Origin: Pantoea sp. Brub | GTDB lineage: Bacteria > Pseudomonadota > Gammaproteobacteria > Enterobacterales > Enterobacteriaceae | Direction of reading: 5' to 3' | Length of the DNA stretch: 64,000 nucleotides | Assembly: GCA_016642085.1 (NCBI GenBank) | Contig: VOQV01000004.1 | Coordinates: forward strand, 18,622-82,621 | In this document: piece by piece, positions 12,962 through 23,988 of the stretch | How the letters are laid out: each line of letters starts with the position of its first letter | Position numbering within the stretch: position 1 is the stretch's first letter | Made by a program: the position numbers and the translations under genes | The notes under the pieces: model-generated | Told to the model about the DNA's origin: nothing | Seen by the model: only the letters and a program-made list of their open reading frames with translations | Database searches by the model: none

Positions 12962-13894
12962 ATGGATAAATTGTTTATTAATGAAGTAGTAAATGAGTTA
13001 CATACGATTCAAGATATGTTACGTTGGTCTACGAGCCGTTTTTTTAATGCTAAAATTTGTTATGGTCATGGTGTAGATAATCCTTGGGATGAAGCAGTAC
13101 GACTTGTATTACCATCCATTTCACTACCTCTTGATATTCCAGATAGTATGCAAAATGCTCGACTAACTAGTACCGAGCGTAATTGTATTATTCAACGTGT
13201 TATTAGACGAGTAAATGAATGTATTCCAACTTCTTATTTAACTAATACAGCCTGGTTTTGTGGTTATCAATTGTATGTTGATAAACGTGTAATCATACCT
13301 CGTTCACCAATTAGTGAAATTATAGACAATCATTTTAACGGATTAATTGATAATAATCCAGATTCTATTCTTGATATGTGCACTGGAAGTGGTTGCATTG
13401 CAATAGCTTGCGCTTATACTTTTCCAAAAGCTAAAATAGACGCAGTAGATATTTCACATGATGCATTAGATGTAGCAGAAACAAATATTAAAAATCATGA
13501 TTTAACTAAAAATATTTCTTTAATTCAAGCAAATTTATTTAGCAAGTTACCTCAAATGAAATACGAGTTAATTATCACTAATCCACCATATGTAGGGGCT
13601 GAGGAGATATCTAATTTACCAGATGAATACCGTTATGAACCAGAAATTGGTTTAGCAGCAGGAAGTGATGGTTTAAAAATAATAAGACGTATTTTAGCTT
13701 CGGCATCAGATTATCTTAAAGAAGATGGAGTACTTGTTTGTGAAGTAGGTAACAATATGATAAAAATGATTGAACAATATGCAGATATACCGTTTAATTG
13801 GTTAAAATTATATAATGGCGGTGACGGCATATTTACATTAACACGTCAACAAATTATCAATGCAAAACATCATTTTTCTTTATATAAAGATTAA
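12962..13894 (+). CDS. prmB: Ribosomal protein uL3 (L3) N5-glutamine methyltransferase
   Basis: PrmB methylates a glutamine of ribosomal protein L3 using S-adenosylmethionine and helps large-subunit assembly. The 310 aa equal the E. coli length, and similarity runs from the first residues ([20 protein letters not shown]). The SAM-binding motif is [16 protein letters not shown] and the catalytic motif NPPY lies near residue 206. It is followed by aroC after 49 bp on the same strand, which is the E. coli pair order. The related release-factor methyltransferase PrmC also has NPPY, but the N-terminal helical region and this context are PrmB-specific. Confidence 0.96.
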   Translation: MDKLFINEVVNELHTIQDMLRWSTSRFFNAKICYGHGVDNPWDEAVRLVLPSISLPLDIPDSMQNARLTSTERNCIIQRVIRRVNECIPTSYLTNTAWFCGYQLYVDKRVIIPRSPISEIIDNHFNGLIDNNPDSILDMCTGSGCIAIACAYTFPKAKIDAVDISHDALDVAETNIKNHDLTKNISLIQANLFSKLPQMKYELIITNPPYVGAEEISNLPDEYRYEPEIGLAAGSDGLKIIRRILASASDYLKEDGVLVCEVGNNMIKMIEQYADIPFNWLKLYNGGDGIFTLTRQQIINAKHHFSLYKD

Positions 13895-13943
13895 ATTAAA
13901 TAATTAATTCAATAATCAATTTTACATAAGGAAAGAAAACATA

Positions 13944-15029
13944 ATGGCTGGGAATAGTATCGGTGAGTTGTTTCGCGTAACTACATTTGGTGAATCACAT
14001 GGAACTGCATTAGGTTGTATAGTTGATGGTATGCCACCTGGTATGTCATTAAATATATTGGATATTCAACATGATTTAGATCGTCGTTGTCCTGGCAAAT
14101 CATATTATACTACTCAACGTCGTGAGTTAGATCAAATAAAAATATTATCAGGTATATTCCAAGGGATTACTACCGGCACTTCTATTGGTTTATTAATTGA
14201 AAATATAGATCATAGATCTCAAGATTATGAATTCATTAAACATAAATTCCGTCCAGGACATGCTGATTATACCTATCAAAAAAAATACGGTATACGTGAT
14301 TATAGAGGAGGTGGACGTTCTTCAGCACGTGAAACCGTAATGCGTGTAGCAGCAGGTGCAATTGCAAAAAAATATCTTAAAATAAAATTTGGGCTGTTAA
14401 TTAGAGGGTATTTATCACAAATAGGTAACATTAAATGTAACTTTGATGATTGGAATTTAGTTGAACAAAATCCATTTTTTTGTCCAAATTTAAATAATTT
14501 AAAAGATATAGATCAGTTAATTCGTTCTTTAAAAAAAGAAGGAGATTCTATTGGAGCTAAATTAACTGTTGTAGCAGAAAATGTTCCAGCTGGTTTAGGT
14601 GAACCAGTCTTTGATAAATTAGATGCAGATTTAGCACATGCTTTTATGAGTATCAATGCCGTTAAAGGTGTAGAAATCGGTGATGGTTTTGCAGTTATTA
14701 ACCAAAGAGGAACTCAACATCGTGATGAAATTAGAATAAATGGTTTTCAAAGTAATCATGCTGGAGGTATATTAGGTGGTATTAGTAGTGGACAAATAAT
14801 TAATGTAAATTTAGCAATAAAACCTACATCTAGTATTGCTTTATCTGGAAAAACTATTAATGAAAATAAAGAAGAATTGAATATAGAAACTAAAGGACGT
14901 CATGACCCATGTGTTGGAATTCGTGCTATTCCTATTGTTGAAGCTATGATGGCTATAATATTAATGGATCATGTGCTAAGAAACAATGCACAATGTATAG
15001 ATGTAAAAAATACTACATTTTTTATTTAA
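13944..15029 (+). CDS. aroC: Chorismate synthase
   Basis: This enzyme makes chorismate from 5-enolpyruvylshikimate-3-phosphate with reduced FMN, the last shared step to aromatic amino acids, folate and ubiquinone. It is 361 aa, as in E. coli. Family signatures are present: [18 protein letters not shown] near the start, the [19 protein letters not shown] block and [17 protein letters not shown] near the end. An AAGGAA ribosome binding site precedes the ATG. It is co-oriented with prmB and the next genes. A small hairpin follows the stop at 15131-15159. Confidence 0.97.
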   Translation: MAGNSIGELFRVTTFGESHGTALGCIVDGMPPGMSLNILDIQHDLDRRCPGKSYYTTQRRELDQIKILSGIFQGITTGTSIGLLIENIDHRSQDYEFIKHKFRPGHADYTYQKKYGIRDYRGGGRSSARETVMRVAAGAIAKKYLKIKFGLLIRGYLSQIGNIKCNFDDWNLVEQNPFFCPNLNNLKDIDQLIRSLKKEGDSIGAKLTVVAENVPAGLGEPVFDKLDADLAHAFMSINAVKGVEIGDGFAVINQRGTQHRDEIRINGFQSNHAGGILGGISSGQIINVNLAIKPTSSIALSGKTINENKEELNIETKGRHDPCVGIRAIPIVEAMMAIILMDHVLRNNAQCIDVKNTTFFI

Positions 15030-15401
15030 ATTAATAAACAATATACATTAAAATTCATTAATTAAAAATTATAAATACACATGTATTTTTATGACAATTA
15101 TGTTACATAATTTTTTTAAATCAATTGAAAAAATCTCTTATATATTTAATAAGAGATTTATATATTATACAAATCAATAATGATTTAATCATTCAACTTA
15201 ACCAGGTTATCTTTAATAAGATTGTATTTATTTGAATTAAAGTAAACATATTATTTCATTTGAATAAATTATATTAGTATAATGGAATAATGTATTATCT
15301 ATTGAATAATTAAATTATTTACAATATATAAAATATTCATTCTAATATTCAAAATAGATTTTGTATCTCAATTAATATAATAATACAAGGAGATTCATTT
15401 A
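15030..15401. other. Spacer between aroC and fabB
   Basis: This holds a 10-bp perfect hairpin at 15131-15159, and otherwise A/T-rich sequence without a gene. In E. coli several genes (mepA, yfcA, epmC, mnmC and others) separate aroC and fabB; none is recognisable here. Confidence 0.55.
15131..15159 (+). terminator. Hairpin downstream of aroC
   Basis: AAATCTCTTA (15131-15140) pairs perfectly with TAAGAGATTT (15150-15159) around a 9-base loop, about 100 bases after the aroC stop. No long T run follows, so termination strength is uncertain. Confidence 0.45.
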
Positions 15402-16619
15402 ATGAAACGTGCTGTTATTACTGGATTGGGAATCATTTCTAGTATAGGGAATAATCAAAAAGAAGTATTTTATTCCCTGAAAGAAGGTCGTTCTGGTATT
15501 ACCTTTTCTCAAGAAATGAAACATTCCGGTATGCGCAGTCATGTTTGGGGTAATATAAAACTAGACACTACAGGATTAATTGATAGAAAAATTTTACGTT
15601 TCATGAATGATGCATCTATTTATGCTTACTTATCAATGCAAGAAGCTATAAAAGATTCAGGATTAAATATACAAATATATCAAAATAATCCACGAGTTGG
15701 TATTATTGTAGGATCAGGAGGAGGCTCTCCGCATTTTCAAGTTGTTGGTGCTGATGCAATGCGTAGTCCACGTGGTTTAAAATCTGTAGGTCCATATATA
15801 GTAACTAAGGCTATGGCTTCTGGAGTGTCTGCTTGTCTTGCTACTTATTTTAAAATTCATGGAATAAATTATTCAATTAGTTCAGCTTGTGCTACATCTG
15901 CTCATTGCATTGGCAATGCAGTTGAACAAATTCAATTAGGTAAACAAGATATTGTTTTTGCAGGTGGAGGAGAAGAATTGTCTTGGGAAATGGCCTGTGA
16001 ATTTGATGCTATGGGTGCATTGTCTACTAATTATAATAACACTCCTGAAAAAGCATCTCGTGTTTATGACAGCAATCGTGATGGTTTTGTAATAGCAGGT
16101 GGTGGTGGTATTGTTGTAGTTGAAGAATTAGAGCATGCATTAATGAGAGACGCAAATATTTATGCAGAAGTTGTCGGTTATGGTGCTACATCAGATGGTT
16201 TGAATATGGTTGTTCCATCAGGTGAAGGAGCTATGCGTTGTATGAGTACAGCAATAAAACATATTAACGATCCAATAGATTATTTAAACAGTCATGGAAC
16301 ATCTACATTAATAGGAGATTTAGTAGAATTAAATGCTATTCATAGCGTATTTGGTAATAATATACCATATATCTCTGCTACTAAATCTATGACTGGCCAT
16401 TCCTTAGGTGCATCCGGTGTTCAGGAAATAATTTATTGTTTAATTATGTTAAAATATAATTTTATAGCACCAAGTATTAATATTGATCTATTAGATACAA
16501 ATGCTAAAGGAAGTAATATTATAACTAAACCTACTAATAGTATATTAAATATTGTTATGTCTAATAGTTTCGGTTTTGGTGGAACTAATGCTACATTAGT
16601 AATGCAGAAATATCACTAA
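15402..16619 (+). CDS. fabB: 3-oxoacyl-[acyl-carrier-protein] synthase I
   Basis: FabB condenses malonyl-ACP with the growing acyl chain and is the condensing enzyme needed for unsaturated fatty acids. It is 405 aa (E. coli 406). The catalytic triad is visible: the nucleophilic Cys near 163 in [10 protein letters not shown], one His in [12 protein letters not shown] and the second in [18 protein letters not shown] lies 11 bases before the ATG. FabF is the main alternative, but the start [18 protein letters not shown] and the linkage to aroC and pdxB favour FabB. A weak 7-bp hairpin with GTTTT follows at 16674-16706. Confidence 0.96.
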   Translation: MKRAVITGLGIISSIGNNQKEVFYSLKEGRSGITFSQEMKHSGMRSHVWGNIKLDTTGLIDRKILRFMNDASIYAYLSMQEAIKDSGLNIQIYQNNPRVGIIVGSGGGSPHFQVVGADAMRSPRGLKSVGPYIVTKAMASGVSACLATYFKIHGINYSISSACATSAHCIGNAVEQIQLGKQDIVFAGGGEELSWEMACEFDAMGALSTNYNNTPEKASRVYDSNRDGFVIAGGGGIVVVEELEHALMRDANIYAEVVGYGATSDGLNMVVPSGEGAMRCMSTAIKHINDPIDYLNSHGTSTLIGDLVELNAIHSVFGNNIPYISATKSMTGHSLGASGVQEIIYCLIMLKYNFIAPSINIDLLDTNAKGSNIITKPTNSILNIVMSNSFGFGGTNATLVMQKYH

Positions 16620-16673
16620 TGAAACTCTTAAGATAATAATATACAATATAATATTTGTATAAATTAATTATTT

Positions 16674-16706
16674 AGTAATACCATTATGATTTATTATTAC
16701 TGTTTT
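16674..16706 (+). terminator. Possible terminator between fabB and pdxB
   Basis: AGTAATA (16674-16680) can pair with TATTACT (16695-16701), followed by GTTTT. The stem is short and A/T-rich, so this is only a candidate. Confidence 0.3.
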
Positions 16707-16770
16707 CCCATCTAGGTTTTGTCATTACATTAAAATTATTTTTAAATTCATTGATATACAAGGCATATAT

Positions 16771-17903
16771 ATGAAAATTTTAATTGATGAAAATATTCCT
16801 TACTCTTATGAAATATTTAGGAATACTGGAGATGTAATTAAAATTACTGGTCGTACATTAAAAAAAAAAATTTATTAAATATTGATGCATTAATCATACG
16901 TTCAGTTACAAAAATTAATGAAGATTTATTAAAAGACCAATCAATAAAATTTATAGGTACAACTACATCTGGTATTGATCATGTTGATCAAAAATTTTTA
17001 ATGAAATCAGGAATTGAGTTTGCTTATGCTCCAGGTTGTAATTCTACTGCTGTAGCAGAATATGTTTTTTCTGCTTTGCTTTTTTTAGCAGAACATTATA
17101 ATTTTGAACTGAACAAAAGAATAGTAGGTATAGTAGGATTAGGCCATATCGGGACAAAATTACAAAAAATATTAGAGGCATGGGGAGTAAAAATTTTAAC
17201 GTGTGATCCAATACGTTCTGCTAGAGGTGATGTTGGTACATTTTATTCCTTAAATGATTTAATTAAAAAAGTTGATGTACTAACTTTTCATACTCCTTTA
17301 TTGCATTATGGTTTGTATAACACTTTTCATATGATGAATGAAAAATTATTAATGTCGTTACGTCCAAACACTATTTTAATTAATTCTAGTAGAGGTTCAG
17401 TAATTAATAATAATATTTTACTAAAAGTATTAAAAATAAGAAAAGATCTAAAAGTCGTATTAGATGTATGGGAAAATGAACCAAAAATATCAATTGATTT
17501 AGTTAATAACGTAAACATTGCTACAGCTCATATTGCCGGTTATACTTTAGAAGGAAAAATACGAGGTGCAATTCATATTTTTAAATGCTGGTGTAAGTTT
17601 ATAAATCAACCTCAAAAAATAGATATTAATGATTTTTTACCTAGTAATCAATATAAAGAAATTGTATTGCATGGTATGATTAATCAAAGTATATTATATA
17701 GTTTAGTAAACTTAACATATAATATATATAAAGATAATACATTATTGCGTAATCTTGTAACACAACCAAAAGGTTTTGATAATTTGCGTAAATTTTATAA
17801 AGATCGCAGAGAATGGTTTTCTTTGAAAATTAAATGTGATTTACGAATAACTTGCAAAATTTTAAAACAACTTGGATTTAATAGTTTTTTTATTAAGCGT
17901 TAA
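16771..17903 (+). pseudogene. pdxB: Erythronate-4-phosphate dehydrogenase, split by a one-base slip in an A11 run
   Basis: PdxB oxidises 4-phosphoerythronate in vitamin B6 (pyridoxal phosphate) synthesis. The first 35 codons from the ATG at 16771 (MKILIDENIPY...) match PdxB and then hit a TAA just after a run of 11 A at 16860-16870. Reading with one extra A restores an uninterrupted frame (LLNIDALIIRSVTKINEDLL, TTSGIDHVD, APGCNSTAVAEYVFSALL), giving about 377 aa against 378 in E. coli. Everything downstream is conserved, including the NAD fold GIVGLGHIG, SSRGSVINN, DVWENEP and the catalytic His in AHIAGYTLEG. It may be a functional gene rescued by polymerase slippage, a recent pseudogene or a sequencing error. 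The lack of any other damage favours function. Confidence 0.9.
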
Positions 17904-17946
17904 TTATTATAAACCTAATATATTTATTTAATGTGAACACAGGAAT

Positions 17947-18759
17947 TTGTTTATTATCACCTTTAATAGAGAAGTAAAAAAATTAGCTATGGGTATTGAA
18001 TATGATGGAACTAATTACTTTGGATGGCAACGTCAAAAAGAAGTTGTTAGTATACAAGAAAAATTAGAAGATGCCTTATCTAAAATAGCTAATCATTCAA
18101 TCAATATTTTTTGTGCTGGTAGAACAGATGTAGGAGTACACAGTACTGGTCAAGTTATACATTTTGAAACAAATGTTTATCGTAATAATCATGCTTGGAC
18201 AAGAGGTGTTAATTCTAATTTACCAAATGATATTGCTGTGCTTTGGGTCAAAGAAGTACCGTATGAATTTCATGCAAGATATAGTGCTATAGCTCGTAGA
18301 TATCGTTATATAATATATAATCATACTCTTAGACCAGCTATTTTATATAAAGGTTTAACTTATTGTTATAATCTACTTGATATACAAAAAATGCAACGTT
18401 CTAGTAAATGTTTACTGGGAGAGAATAATTTTTCGTCATTTTGTTCGTCATTATGCCAATTAAAGAAACCATATAGAAATATAAAATATATTGATATAAT
18501 ACGTCATGGTAGATATATAATATTTGATATTATAGCGAATTCTTTTTTATATCATATGGTACGTAATATTGTAGGCAATTTAATTGAAATTGGTTGCGAC
18601 AAAAAACCAGAATCTTGGATTGAATATCTTTTACTATCTGAAAATAAACAATTAGTTACTAAAACAGCTAAAGCAAAAGGTCTTTATTTAGTTAAAGTAT
18701 ATTATCCTCTGAGATTTGGTTTACCTAAAATTCCTATAGGACCTTTATTTCTTAATTGA
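17947..18759 (+). CDS. truA: tRNA pseudouridine(38-40) synthase
   Basis: TruA makes pseudouridine at positions 38-40 of the tRNA anticodon arm. The protein is about 270 aa, the family length. The catalytic Asp lies near residue 61 in [16 protein letters not shown]. Other conserved blocks are [24 protein letters not shown] and [11 protein letters not shown]. There is no ATG at the family start position. A TTG at 17947 sits almost on top of AGGA (17941-17944). An ATT at 17953 is better spaced from AGGA, and the ATG at 17989 would remove the first 14 residues. I give the TTG form, but the exact start is unsure. It follows pdxB by 43 bp as part of the pdxB-truA-accD-folC-cvpA-purF string. Confidence 0.93.
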   Translation: MFIITFNREVKKLAMGIEYDGTNYFGWQRQKEVVSIQEKLEDALSKIANHSINIFCAGRTDVGVHSTGQVIHFETNVYRNNHAWTRGVNSNLPNDIAVLWVKEVPYEFHARYSAIARRYRYIIYNHTLRPAILYKGLTYCYNLLDIQKMQRSSKCLLGENNFSSFCSSLCQLKKPYRNIKYIDIIRHGRYIIFDIIANSFLYHMVRNIVGNLIEIGCDKKPESWIEYLLLSENKQLVTKTAKAKGLYLVKVYYPLRFGLPKIPIGPLFLN

Positions 18760-18854
18760 TTTTTTTAAAAAATTAATATCAATTTATAGCAATAAATATT
18801 ATATTAATAATATCTAAATAAAATAAATTAAATTTGATCACGGATCTAAACTCA

Positions 18855-19724
18855 ATGAGTTGGCTTGAACGTATATTTAATAAAAACAATATTAAATCTG
18901 TAAAACGAGCTAATATTCCAAGTGGAATATGGACTAAATGTGATCAATGTAATCAAATTTTATATCGTGCAGAATTAGAACGTAATCTTCAAGTATGTCC
19001 CAAATGTGATTATCATATGCGTATAAATGCTCGTGATCGTCTTGATGCATTTTTAGATAAAAATTTTTTGACAGAAATAGGTAGTAAATTAGAACCAAAA
19101 GATATATTAAAATTCCGTGATTTAAAAAAATATAAAGATCGTTTGATAATTGCTCAAAAAGAAACTAATGAAAAAGATGCTTTAGTTGTTATGAAAGGTA
19201 AATTATATAATATGCCAATTGTAGCAGCAGCATTTGAGTTTGGGTTTATGGGGGGGTCAATGGGTTCAGTTGTTGGAGCACGTTTTATATTAGCAATTGA
19301 ACAAGTTTTAAAAGATAATTGTCCATTAGTTTGTTTTTCTGCTAGTGGTGGAGCACGTATGCAAGAAGCTTTAATATCTTTGATGCAAATGGCTAAAACC
19401 AGTGCAGGATTAGCAAGAATGCAACATGTTGGTTTACCGTATATTTCTGTACTTACAGATCCAACTATGGGAGGAGTATCTGCTAGTTTTGCTATGTTAG
19501 GTGATTTGAATATAGCAGAACCACAAGCATTAATAGGTTTTGCAGGTCCACGTGTTATTGAACAAACTGTAAGGGAAAAATTACCTATAGGTTTCCAACG
19601 CAGTGAATTTTTAATTGAAAAAGGAGCTATAGATATGATAATTAGTCGTCCGCAGATACGTTATAAATTAGCTAATCTTCTAGCAAAGATAATGAATTTC
19701 CCAAAACCTATTAATAATGATTAA
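18855..19724 (+). CDS. accD: Acetyl-CoA carboxylase, carboxyltransferase beta subunit
   Basis: AccD with AccA transfers the carboxyl group from biotin to acetyl-CoA to make malonyl-CoA for fatty acid synthesis. From the ATG at 18855 it is 289 aa starting MSWLERIF, as in E. coli. The zinc ribbon has Cys29, Cys32, Cys48 and Cys51. The catalytic core has [28 protein letters not shown] and [16 protein letters not shown] at 18834 would add seven unrelated residues and is less likely. The acidic, proline-rich tail of the E. coli protein is missing; it is not part of the catalytic core. AccA is not in this window. Confidence 0.96.
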   Translation: MSWLERIFNKNNIKSVKRANIPSGIWTKCDQCNQILYRAELERNLQVCPKCDYHMRINARDRLDAFLDKNFLTEIGSKLEPKDILKFRDLKKYKDRLIIAQKETNEKDALVVMKGKLYNMPIVAAAFEFGFMGGSMGSVVGARFILAIEQVLKDNCPLVCFSASGGARMQEALISLMQMAKTSAGLARMQHVGLPYISVLTDPTMGGVSASFAMLGDLNIAEPQALIGFAGPRVIEQTVREKLPIGFQRSEFLIEKGAIDMIISRPQIRYKLANLLAKIMNFPKPINND

Positions 19725-19763
19725 TTATTATTAAATGTAATCATTACTCATAATATAAAAAAT

Positions 19764-21014
19764 ATGCATAATATTTTTAACTTTCAAGACAATGATTCTT
19801 TAAAATCATGGATTAATTATTTAGAAAATTTACATACTAAAACTATTAATTTAAATCTAGATAATGTCTACTTAGTTGCAAACAGATTACAGTTATTAAA
19901 TCCTGCAAAATTTGTTTTTATAGTTACTGGTACAAATGGCAAAGGAACTACTTGTTATGTTTTAGAAAAATTATTAATAAATGCTGGATATAGTGTCGGT
20001 GTTTATAATTCTCCACATCTTATAAATTATACTGAAAGAGTACGAATTCAAGGACAAGAACTTAGTGATGCACAACATGTTAATAGTTTTTTGAACATTG
20101 AATTAAATCGTAAAAATACTTTATTAACTTATTTTGAATTTAGTACTTTATCAGCATTGCATTTGTTTAAAATAATAAAACTTGATGTAGTAATATTAGA
20201 AGTAGGACTAGGTGGCAGATTAGATGCTACTAATATTATTGATGCAGATATTGCAATTATTACTAATATCGATTTAGATCACACGAATTTTTTAGGTAAC
20301 ACTCGTGAAAGTATTGGCCGTGAAAAAGCAGGAGTTTTTCGTACAAATAAATTAGCAATAGTTGCGGAACAAAATATGCCAAATAGTATTTCAACAATTG
20401 CCAAACAAAAAAATACAAAATTATTAAAAATTCATCAAGAATGGAATTATAAAACAACAAATCTAAACTGGTCACTATATGATAGTTATGGAAAACTGGA
20501 AAATTTGCCTTTACTAAATATTCCATTAGTAAATGCAGCTAGTGCTTTAGTAGCATTACGCTCTGCAAAATTTAAAATAAGTGAACTAAATATTCGTCAG
20601 AATTTACCATGTATATCTATTCCTGGACGATTTCAAATTATTAATCAACATCCTAAAATTATTTTAGATGTAGCACATAATCCACATGCTGCGAATTATT
20701 TAGCTGCACGTTTAATATCTCTTAGAAAAATAGGTAAAATACATGCTATAGTTGGTATGTTGAAAGATAAAGATATTCAAGGGACACTTTGTGCTTTAGA
20801 AATGCAGGTAGATTATTGGTATTGTATAACACTTAATTGTCCACGTGGTGCTAAAGGTGATCAACTATCAACATATCTTGTAAAATCTCAAGTTTTTTCA
20901 GATATTAAAAACGCTTGGCAAACAGCATTGAAGAAACTAAACACACAAGATATATTATTAGTATTTGGTTCTTTTTATACTGTTGCTCAATTTATAAATT
21001 TAGTTAAAAGATAA
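19764..21014 (+). CDS. folC: Dihydrofolate synthase / folylpolyglutamate synthase
   Basis: FolC adds glutamate to dihydropteroate to make dihydrofolate, and adds further glutamates to folates. It is 416 aa against 422 in E. coli. The ATP-binding loop VTGTNGKGTT lies near residues 52-61. The Mur-ligase-like central domain carries EVGLGGRLDATNI and TNIDLDHTNFLG; the C-terminal domain has PGRFQII and LDVAHNPHAA. It follows accD by 39 bp as in E. coli, with dedD lost after it. Confidence 0.96.
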   Translation: MHNIFNFQDNDSLKSWINYLENLHTKTINLNLDNVYLVANRLQLLNPAKFVFIVTGTNGKGTTCYVLEKLLINAGYSVGVYNSPHLINYTERVRIQGQELSDAQHVNSFLNIELNRKNTLLTYFEFSTLSALHLFKIIKLDVVILEVGLGGRLDATNIIDADIAIITNIDLDHTNFLGNTRESIGREKAGVFRTNKLAIVAEQNMPNSISTIAKQKNTKLLKIHQEWNYKTTNLNWSLYDSYGKLENLPLLNIPLVNAASALVALRSAKFKISELNIRQNLPCISIPGRFQIINQHPKIILDVAHNPHAANYLAARLISLRKIGKIHAIVGMLKDKDIQGTLCALEMQVDYWYCITLNCPRGAKGDQLSTYLVKSQVFSDIKNAWQTALKKLNTQDILLVFGSFYTVAQFINLVKR

Positions 21015-21220
21015 AATTAAATTTAATGAATTAATTTTATGATATAATATTTATAAATAAAGATTAAATAATTATATTCAATTGTTAAATATTTTTTATA
21101 TCTTTTGACTTATTGATTGCAATATTTAATATGCATTTTATTATAAAAAAATAATATATTAAAAAACTAATTGTCAGTATATTTTGAATATATATATAAA
21201 ATATTTTATTGGATAATTAC

Positions 21221-21703
21221 ATGATTTGGATTGATTATATCATTATTGCTACAATTTTATTATCATCTGTTTTAAGTGCATTAAAAGGATTTACTAGAGA
21301 AATTTTATCTTTAATTACTTTGGGATTTGCATTTTTTATCACCATTCATTATCAATATGATTTTTTATCATGGATAGTTCGTTTATATGATGATAACCTA
21401 ATTAGTCGTTTATCATCTATATGTATACCTTTTATTGCTGTTATTATTATCGGAAAAATGTTAATTTATGTGCTTGATATCTTAGTAACGAAAATCGGTT
21501 TATCTGATATTAATAGAATCTTAGGAGTATTATTTGGAGTATTGAGAGGTATTTTAATCATAACTTTGATTGTTTATGTTCTAAATATATTTACTGATTT
21601 ACCTAATAGTTTAGATTGGAAAAAATCTCAATTAATTCCATTTATCAATGATATAATTAATTGTATTTTAAATTATATTAAAAATACTAGACTATTATTA
21701 TAA
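21221..21703 (+). CDS. cvpA: CvpA family inner-membrane protein
   Basis: From the ATG at 21221 (MIWIDYIIIATILLSS) the protein is 160 aa, like E. coli CvpA (162), with four hydrophobic segments. CvpA was named for a need in colicin V production and has been linked to envelope stress tolerance; its molecular activity is not firmly known. Conserved pieces are KGFTREILSLIT, GLSDINRILGVLFGVLRG and DWKKSQLIP. A TTG at 21209 would add four residues, but GGAT stands at the right distance for 21221. It sits directly upstream of purF, the universal arrangement in enterobacteria, and is probably co-transcribed with it. Confidence 0.93.
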   Translation: MIWIDYIIIATILLSSVLSALKGFTREILSLITLGFAFFITIHYQYDFLSWIVRLYDDNLISRLSSICIPFIAVIIIGKMLIYVLDILVTKIGLSDINRILGVLFGVLRGILIITLIVYVLNIFTDLPNSLDWKKSQLIPFINDIINCILNYIKNTRLLL

Positions 21704-21739
21704 TACATTAAAATTACAATTTAATGAGGAAATTAAATA

Positions 21740-23272
21740 GTGTGTGGTATTGTCGGTATTGCTAGTTTTACTTCAGTAAACCAATCAATTTATGATGCAT
21801 TAACAGTACTTCAGCATCGTGGACAAGATGCTGCAGGTATTTGCTCTATAGATAAACTTAATTGTTTTCGTTTACGAAAAGCTAATGGATTAGTTAAAGA
21901 TGTTTTTCAAGCTAAACACATGCAATATTTACAAGGTAATATAGGTATTGGTCATGTAAGATATCCGACTGCAGGTAGTACTAGTGCTGCTGAAGCACAA
22001 CCTTTCTATGTTAACTCTCCATATGGTATTACTCTCGCTCACAATGGTAATTTAACTAATGTAAGTGAATTACGTAAACATTTACTAAGCAAGTGTCGAC
22101 GTCATATTAATACAACTTCAGATTCTGAAATCTTATTAAATATTCTTGCAGAAGAATTAAACCGTTTTCAGTTATGTCATTCACTTAAAGCAGCGAATAT
22201 ATTTAATGCTATTAGAGCAGTTCATAAAAAAATACGTGGAGCATATGCTGTAGTATCTATGATTATTGGTCATGGTATAGTAGCTTTTCGAGATCCTAAT
22301 GGAATAAGACCTCTTGTTTTAGGAAAAAGGGTAATTGTTGATGGGCGTACCGAATATATGGTTGCATCAGAAAGTGTAGCATTAGATGTATTAGGTTTTG
22401 AATGTATTCGAGATGTTTTACCTGGAGAAGCAATTTATATTAACAAACATCATAAACTATCTAGTAAACAATGCGCAATTAATCCAGTAAGTAATCCTTG
22501 CTTATTTGAATATGTATATTTTGCTAGACCAGATTCTTTTCTGGATAAGATTTCTGTTTATAGTGCTAGAGTACGTATGGGTACTAAACTTGGTGATAAA
22601 ATTTCTCGTAAATGGAAATCTATAAATATAGATGTGGTAATTCCAATTCCAGAAACTTCCAATGATATTGCATTGGAAATTGCACGTATTATTAACAAAC
22701 CATATCGTCAAGGTTTTGTAAAAAACAGATATGTTGGTCGTACATTTATTATGCCAAATAATAAATTAAGATATAACGCTGTAAAACGTAAACTTAATGT
22801 CAATAGAGCTGAATTTTTTAATAAAAATGTATTATTAGTAGATGATTCTATCGTGCGTGGTACTACGTCTAAACAAATTATAGAAATGGCACGTAATGCT
22901 GGTGCAAAAAATGTTTATTTAGCTTCTGCTGCACCAGAAATAAGATTTCCAAATGTTTACGGCATTAACATGCCTACTGTTAATGAATTGATTGCTCATG
23001 GGAGAAAAGTAGAAGAAATTTGTAAGCTTATTAAAGCTGATAGACTTATCTTTCAAGATCTTGAAGATTTAGTTGCAGCAGTACGAGTAGATAATCCAAG
23101 AATTACTCAATTTGAATGTTCTGTTTTTAATGGAAATTACGTTACTAAAGATATTAATACGCATTATTTAAAATCTCTTCAAGTATCTAATTTAAATACC
23201 AGTAATAATAAGCAACAGTATCCATATTCATCTGAAACAGAAAATCTTGAACTATATAATGAAGAAAATTAA
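21740..23272 (+). CDS. purF: Amidophosphoribosyltransferase (glutamine PRPP amidotransferase)
   Basis: PurF catalyses the first committed step of purine synthesis, PRPP plus glutamine to 5-phosphoribosylamine. It is 510 aa (E. coli 505). The start codon is GTG, followed by TGT, so removal of Met exposes the catalytic N-terminal Cys (CGIVGIAS). The glutaminase domain is followed by a phosphoribosyltransferase domain with the PRPP loop [15 protein letters not shown] near residue 365. ATGAGGAA lies upstream. A PurR operator would be expected before cvpA; I do not see a convincing one. Confidence 0.97.
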   Translation: MCGIVGIASFTSVNQSIYDALTVLQHRGQDAAGICSIDKLNCFRLRKANGLVKDVFQAKHMQYLQGNIGIGHVRYPTAGSTSAAEAQPFYVNSPYGITLAHNGNLTNVSELRKHLLSKCRRHINTTSDSEILLNILAEELNRFQLCHSLKAANIFNAIRAVHKKIRGAYAVVSMIIGHGIVAFRDPNGIRPLVLGKRVIVDGRTEYMVASESVALDVLGFECIRDVLPGEAIYINKHHKLSSKQCAINPVSNPCLFEYVYFARPDSFLDKISVYSARVRMGTKLGDKISRKWKSINIDVVIPIPETSNDIALEIARIINKPYRQGFVKNRYVGRTFIMPNNKLRYNAVKRKLNVNRAEFFNKNVLLVDDSIVRGTTSKQIIEMARNAGAKNVYLASAAPEIRFPNVYGINMPTVNELIAHGRKVEEICKLIKADRLIFQDLEDLVAAVRVDNPRITQFECSVFNGNYVTKDINTHYLKSLQVSNLNTSNNKQQYPYSSETENLELYNEEN

Positions 23273-23366
23273 AATTAATTTTAAATAAAATTTTATACAG
23301 CTATATTTTATATTAATGTTAACATTTTTTATATTATATATAGTGAAGTGCATTAAGGCTTGAATC

Positions 23367-23951
23367 ATGAAAAGACGAATTGTGATTGGAATTTCAGGTG
23401 CAAGTGGTGTAATTTATAGTGTGCGTATGTTAGAAATTTTAAAAAGAATACAAACAATAGAAACTCATCTTGTAATAAGCAAATCTTCTTATAAAACATT
23501 ACAAATAGAAAGTAAACTAAACATAAATAAAATGTCTACATTATGTGATACCGCTTATCATATAAATGATATAGCAGCAAGTATATCATCTGGTTCTTTT
23601 AAAACAATAGGTATGATTATTTTACCTTGTTCAATCAAAACTCTTTCAGGGGTAGTACATAGTTATGCTGATTCATTATTAATAAGAGCTGCTGATGTTA
23701 CATTAAAAGAACAACGTAAGTTGGTATTATGCTTACGTGAAACACCTTTGCATGTTGGACATTTACGTATGATGATTAATGCTGCGAAATTAGGTGCTAT
23801 TATTATGCCTATAATTCCAACATTTTATCATTATCCAAAAAGTATCAATGATATAATTGATCACATGATATATCGCATAATTGATCAATTTGATATAGAA
23901 ATACCTAACAATCTATTTAAACGTTGGCATGGTAAATATACAAAATTATAA
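23367..23951 (+). CDS. ubiX: Flavin prenyltransferase UbiX
   Basis: UbiX prenylates FMN to make the cofactor of the decarboxylase UbiD in ubiquinone synthesis. It is 194 aa (E. coli 189). The flavin-binding N-terminus GISGASGVIYSVRMLE, the SSGSF(K)T loop and the C-terminal LVLCLRETPLH...MIMPIIP pattern are conserved. Gene order cvpA-purF-ubiX is as in E. coli. UbiD is not in this window. Confidence 0.95.
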   Translation: MKRRIVIGISGASGVIYSVRMLEILKRIQTIETHLVISKSSYKTLQIESKLNINKMSTLCDTAYHINDIAASISSGSFKTIGMIILPCSIKTLSGVVHSYADSLLIRAADVTLKEQRKLVLCLRETPLHVGHLRMMINAAKLGAIIMPIIPTFYHYPKSINDIIDHMIYRIIDQFDIEIPNNLFKRWHGKYTKL

Positions 23952-23988
23952 ATAATTTAATATTCAATTTATAAAAAAAATATGTTTA

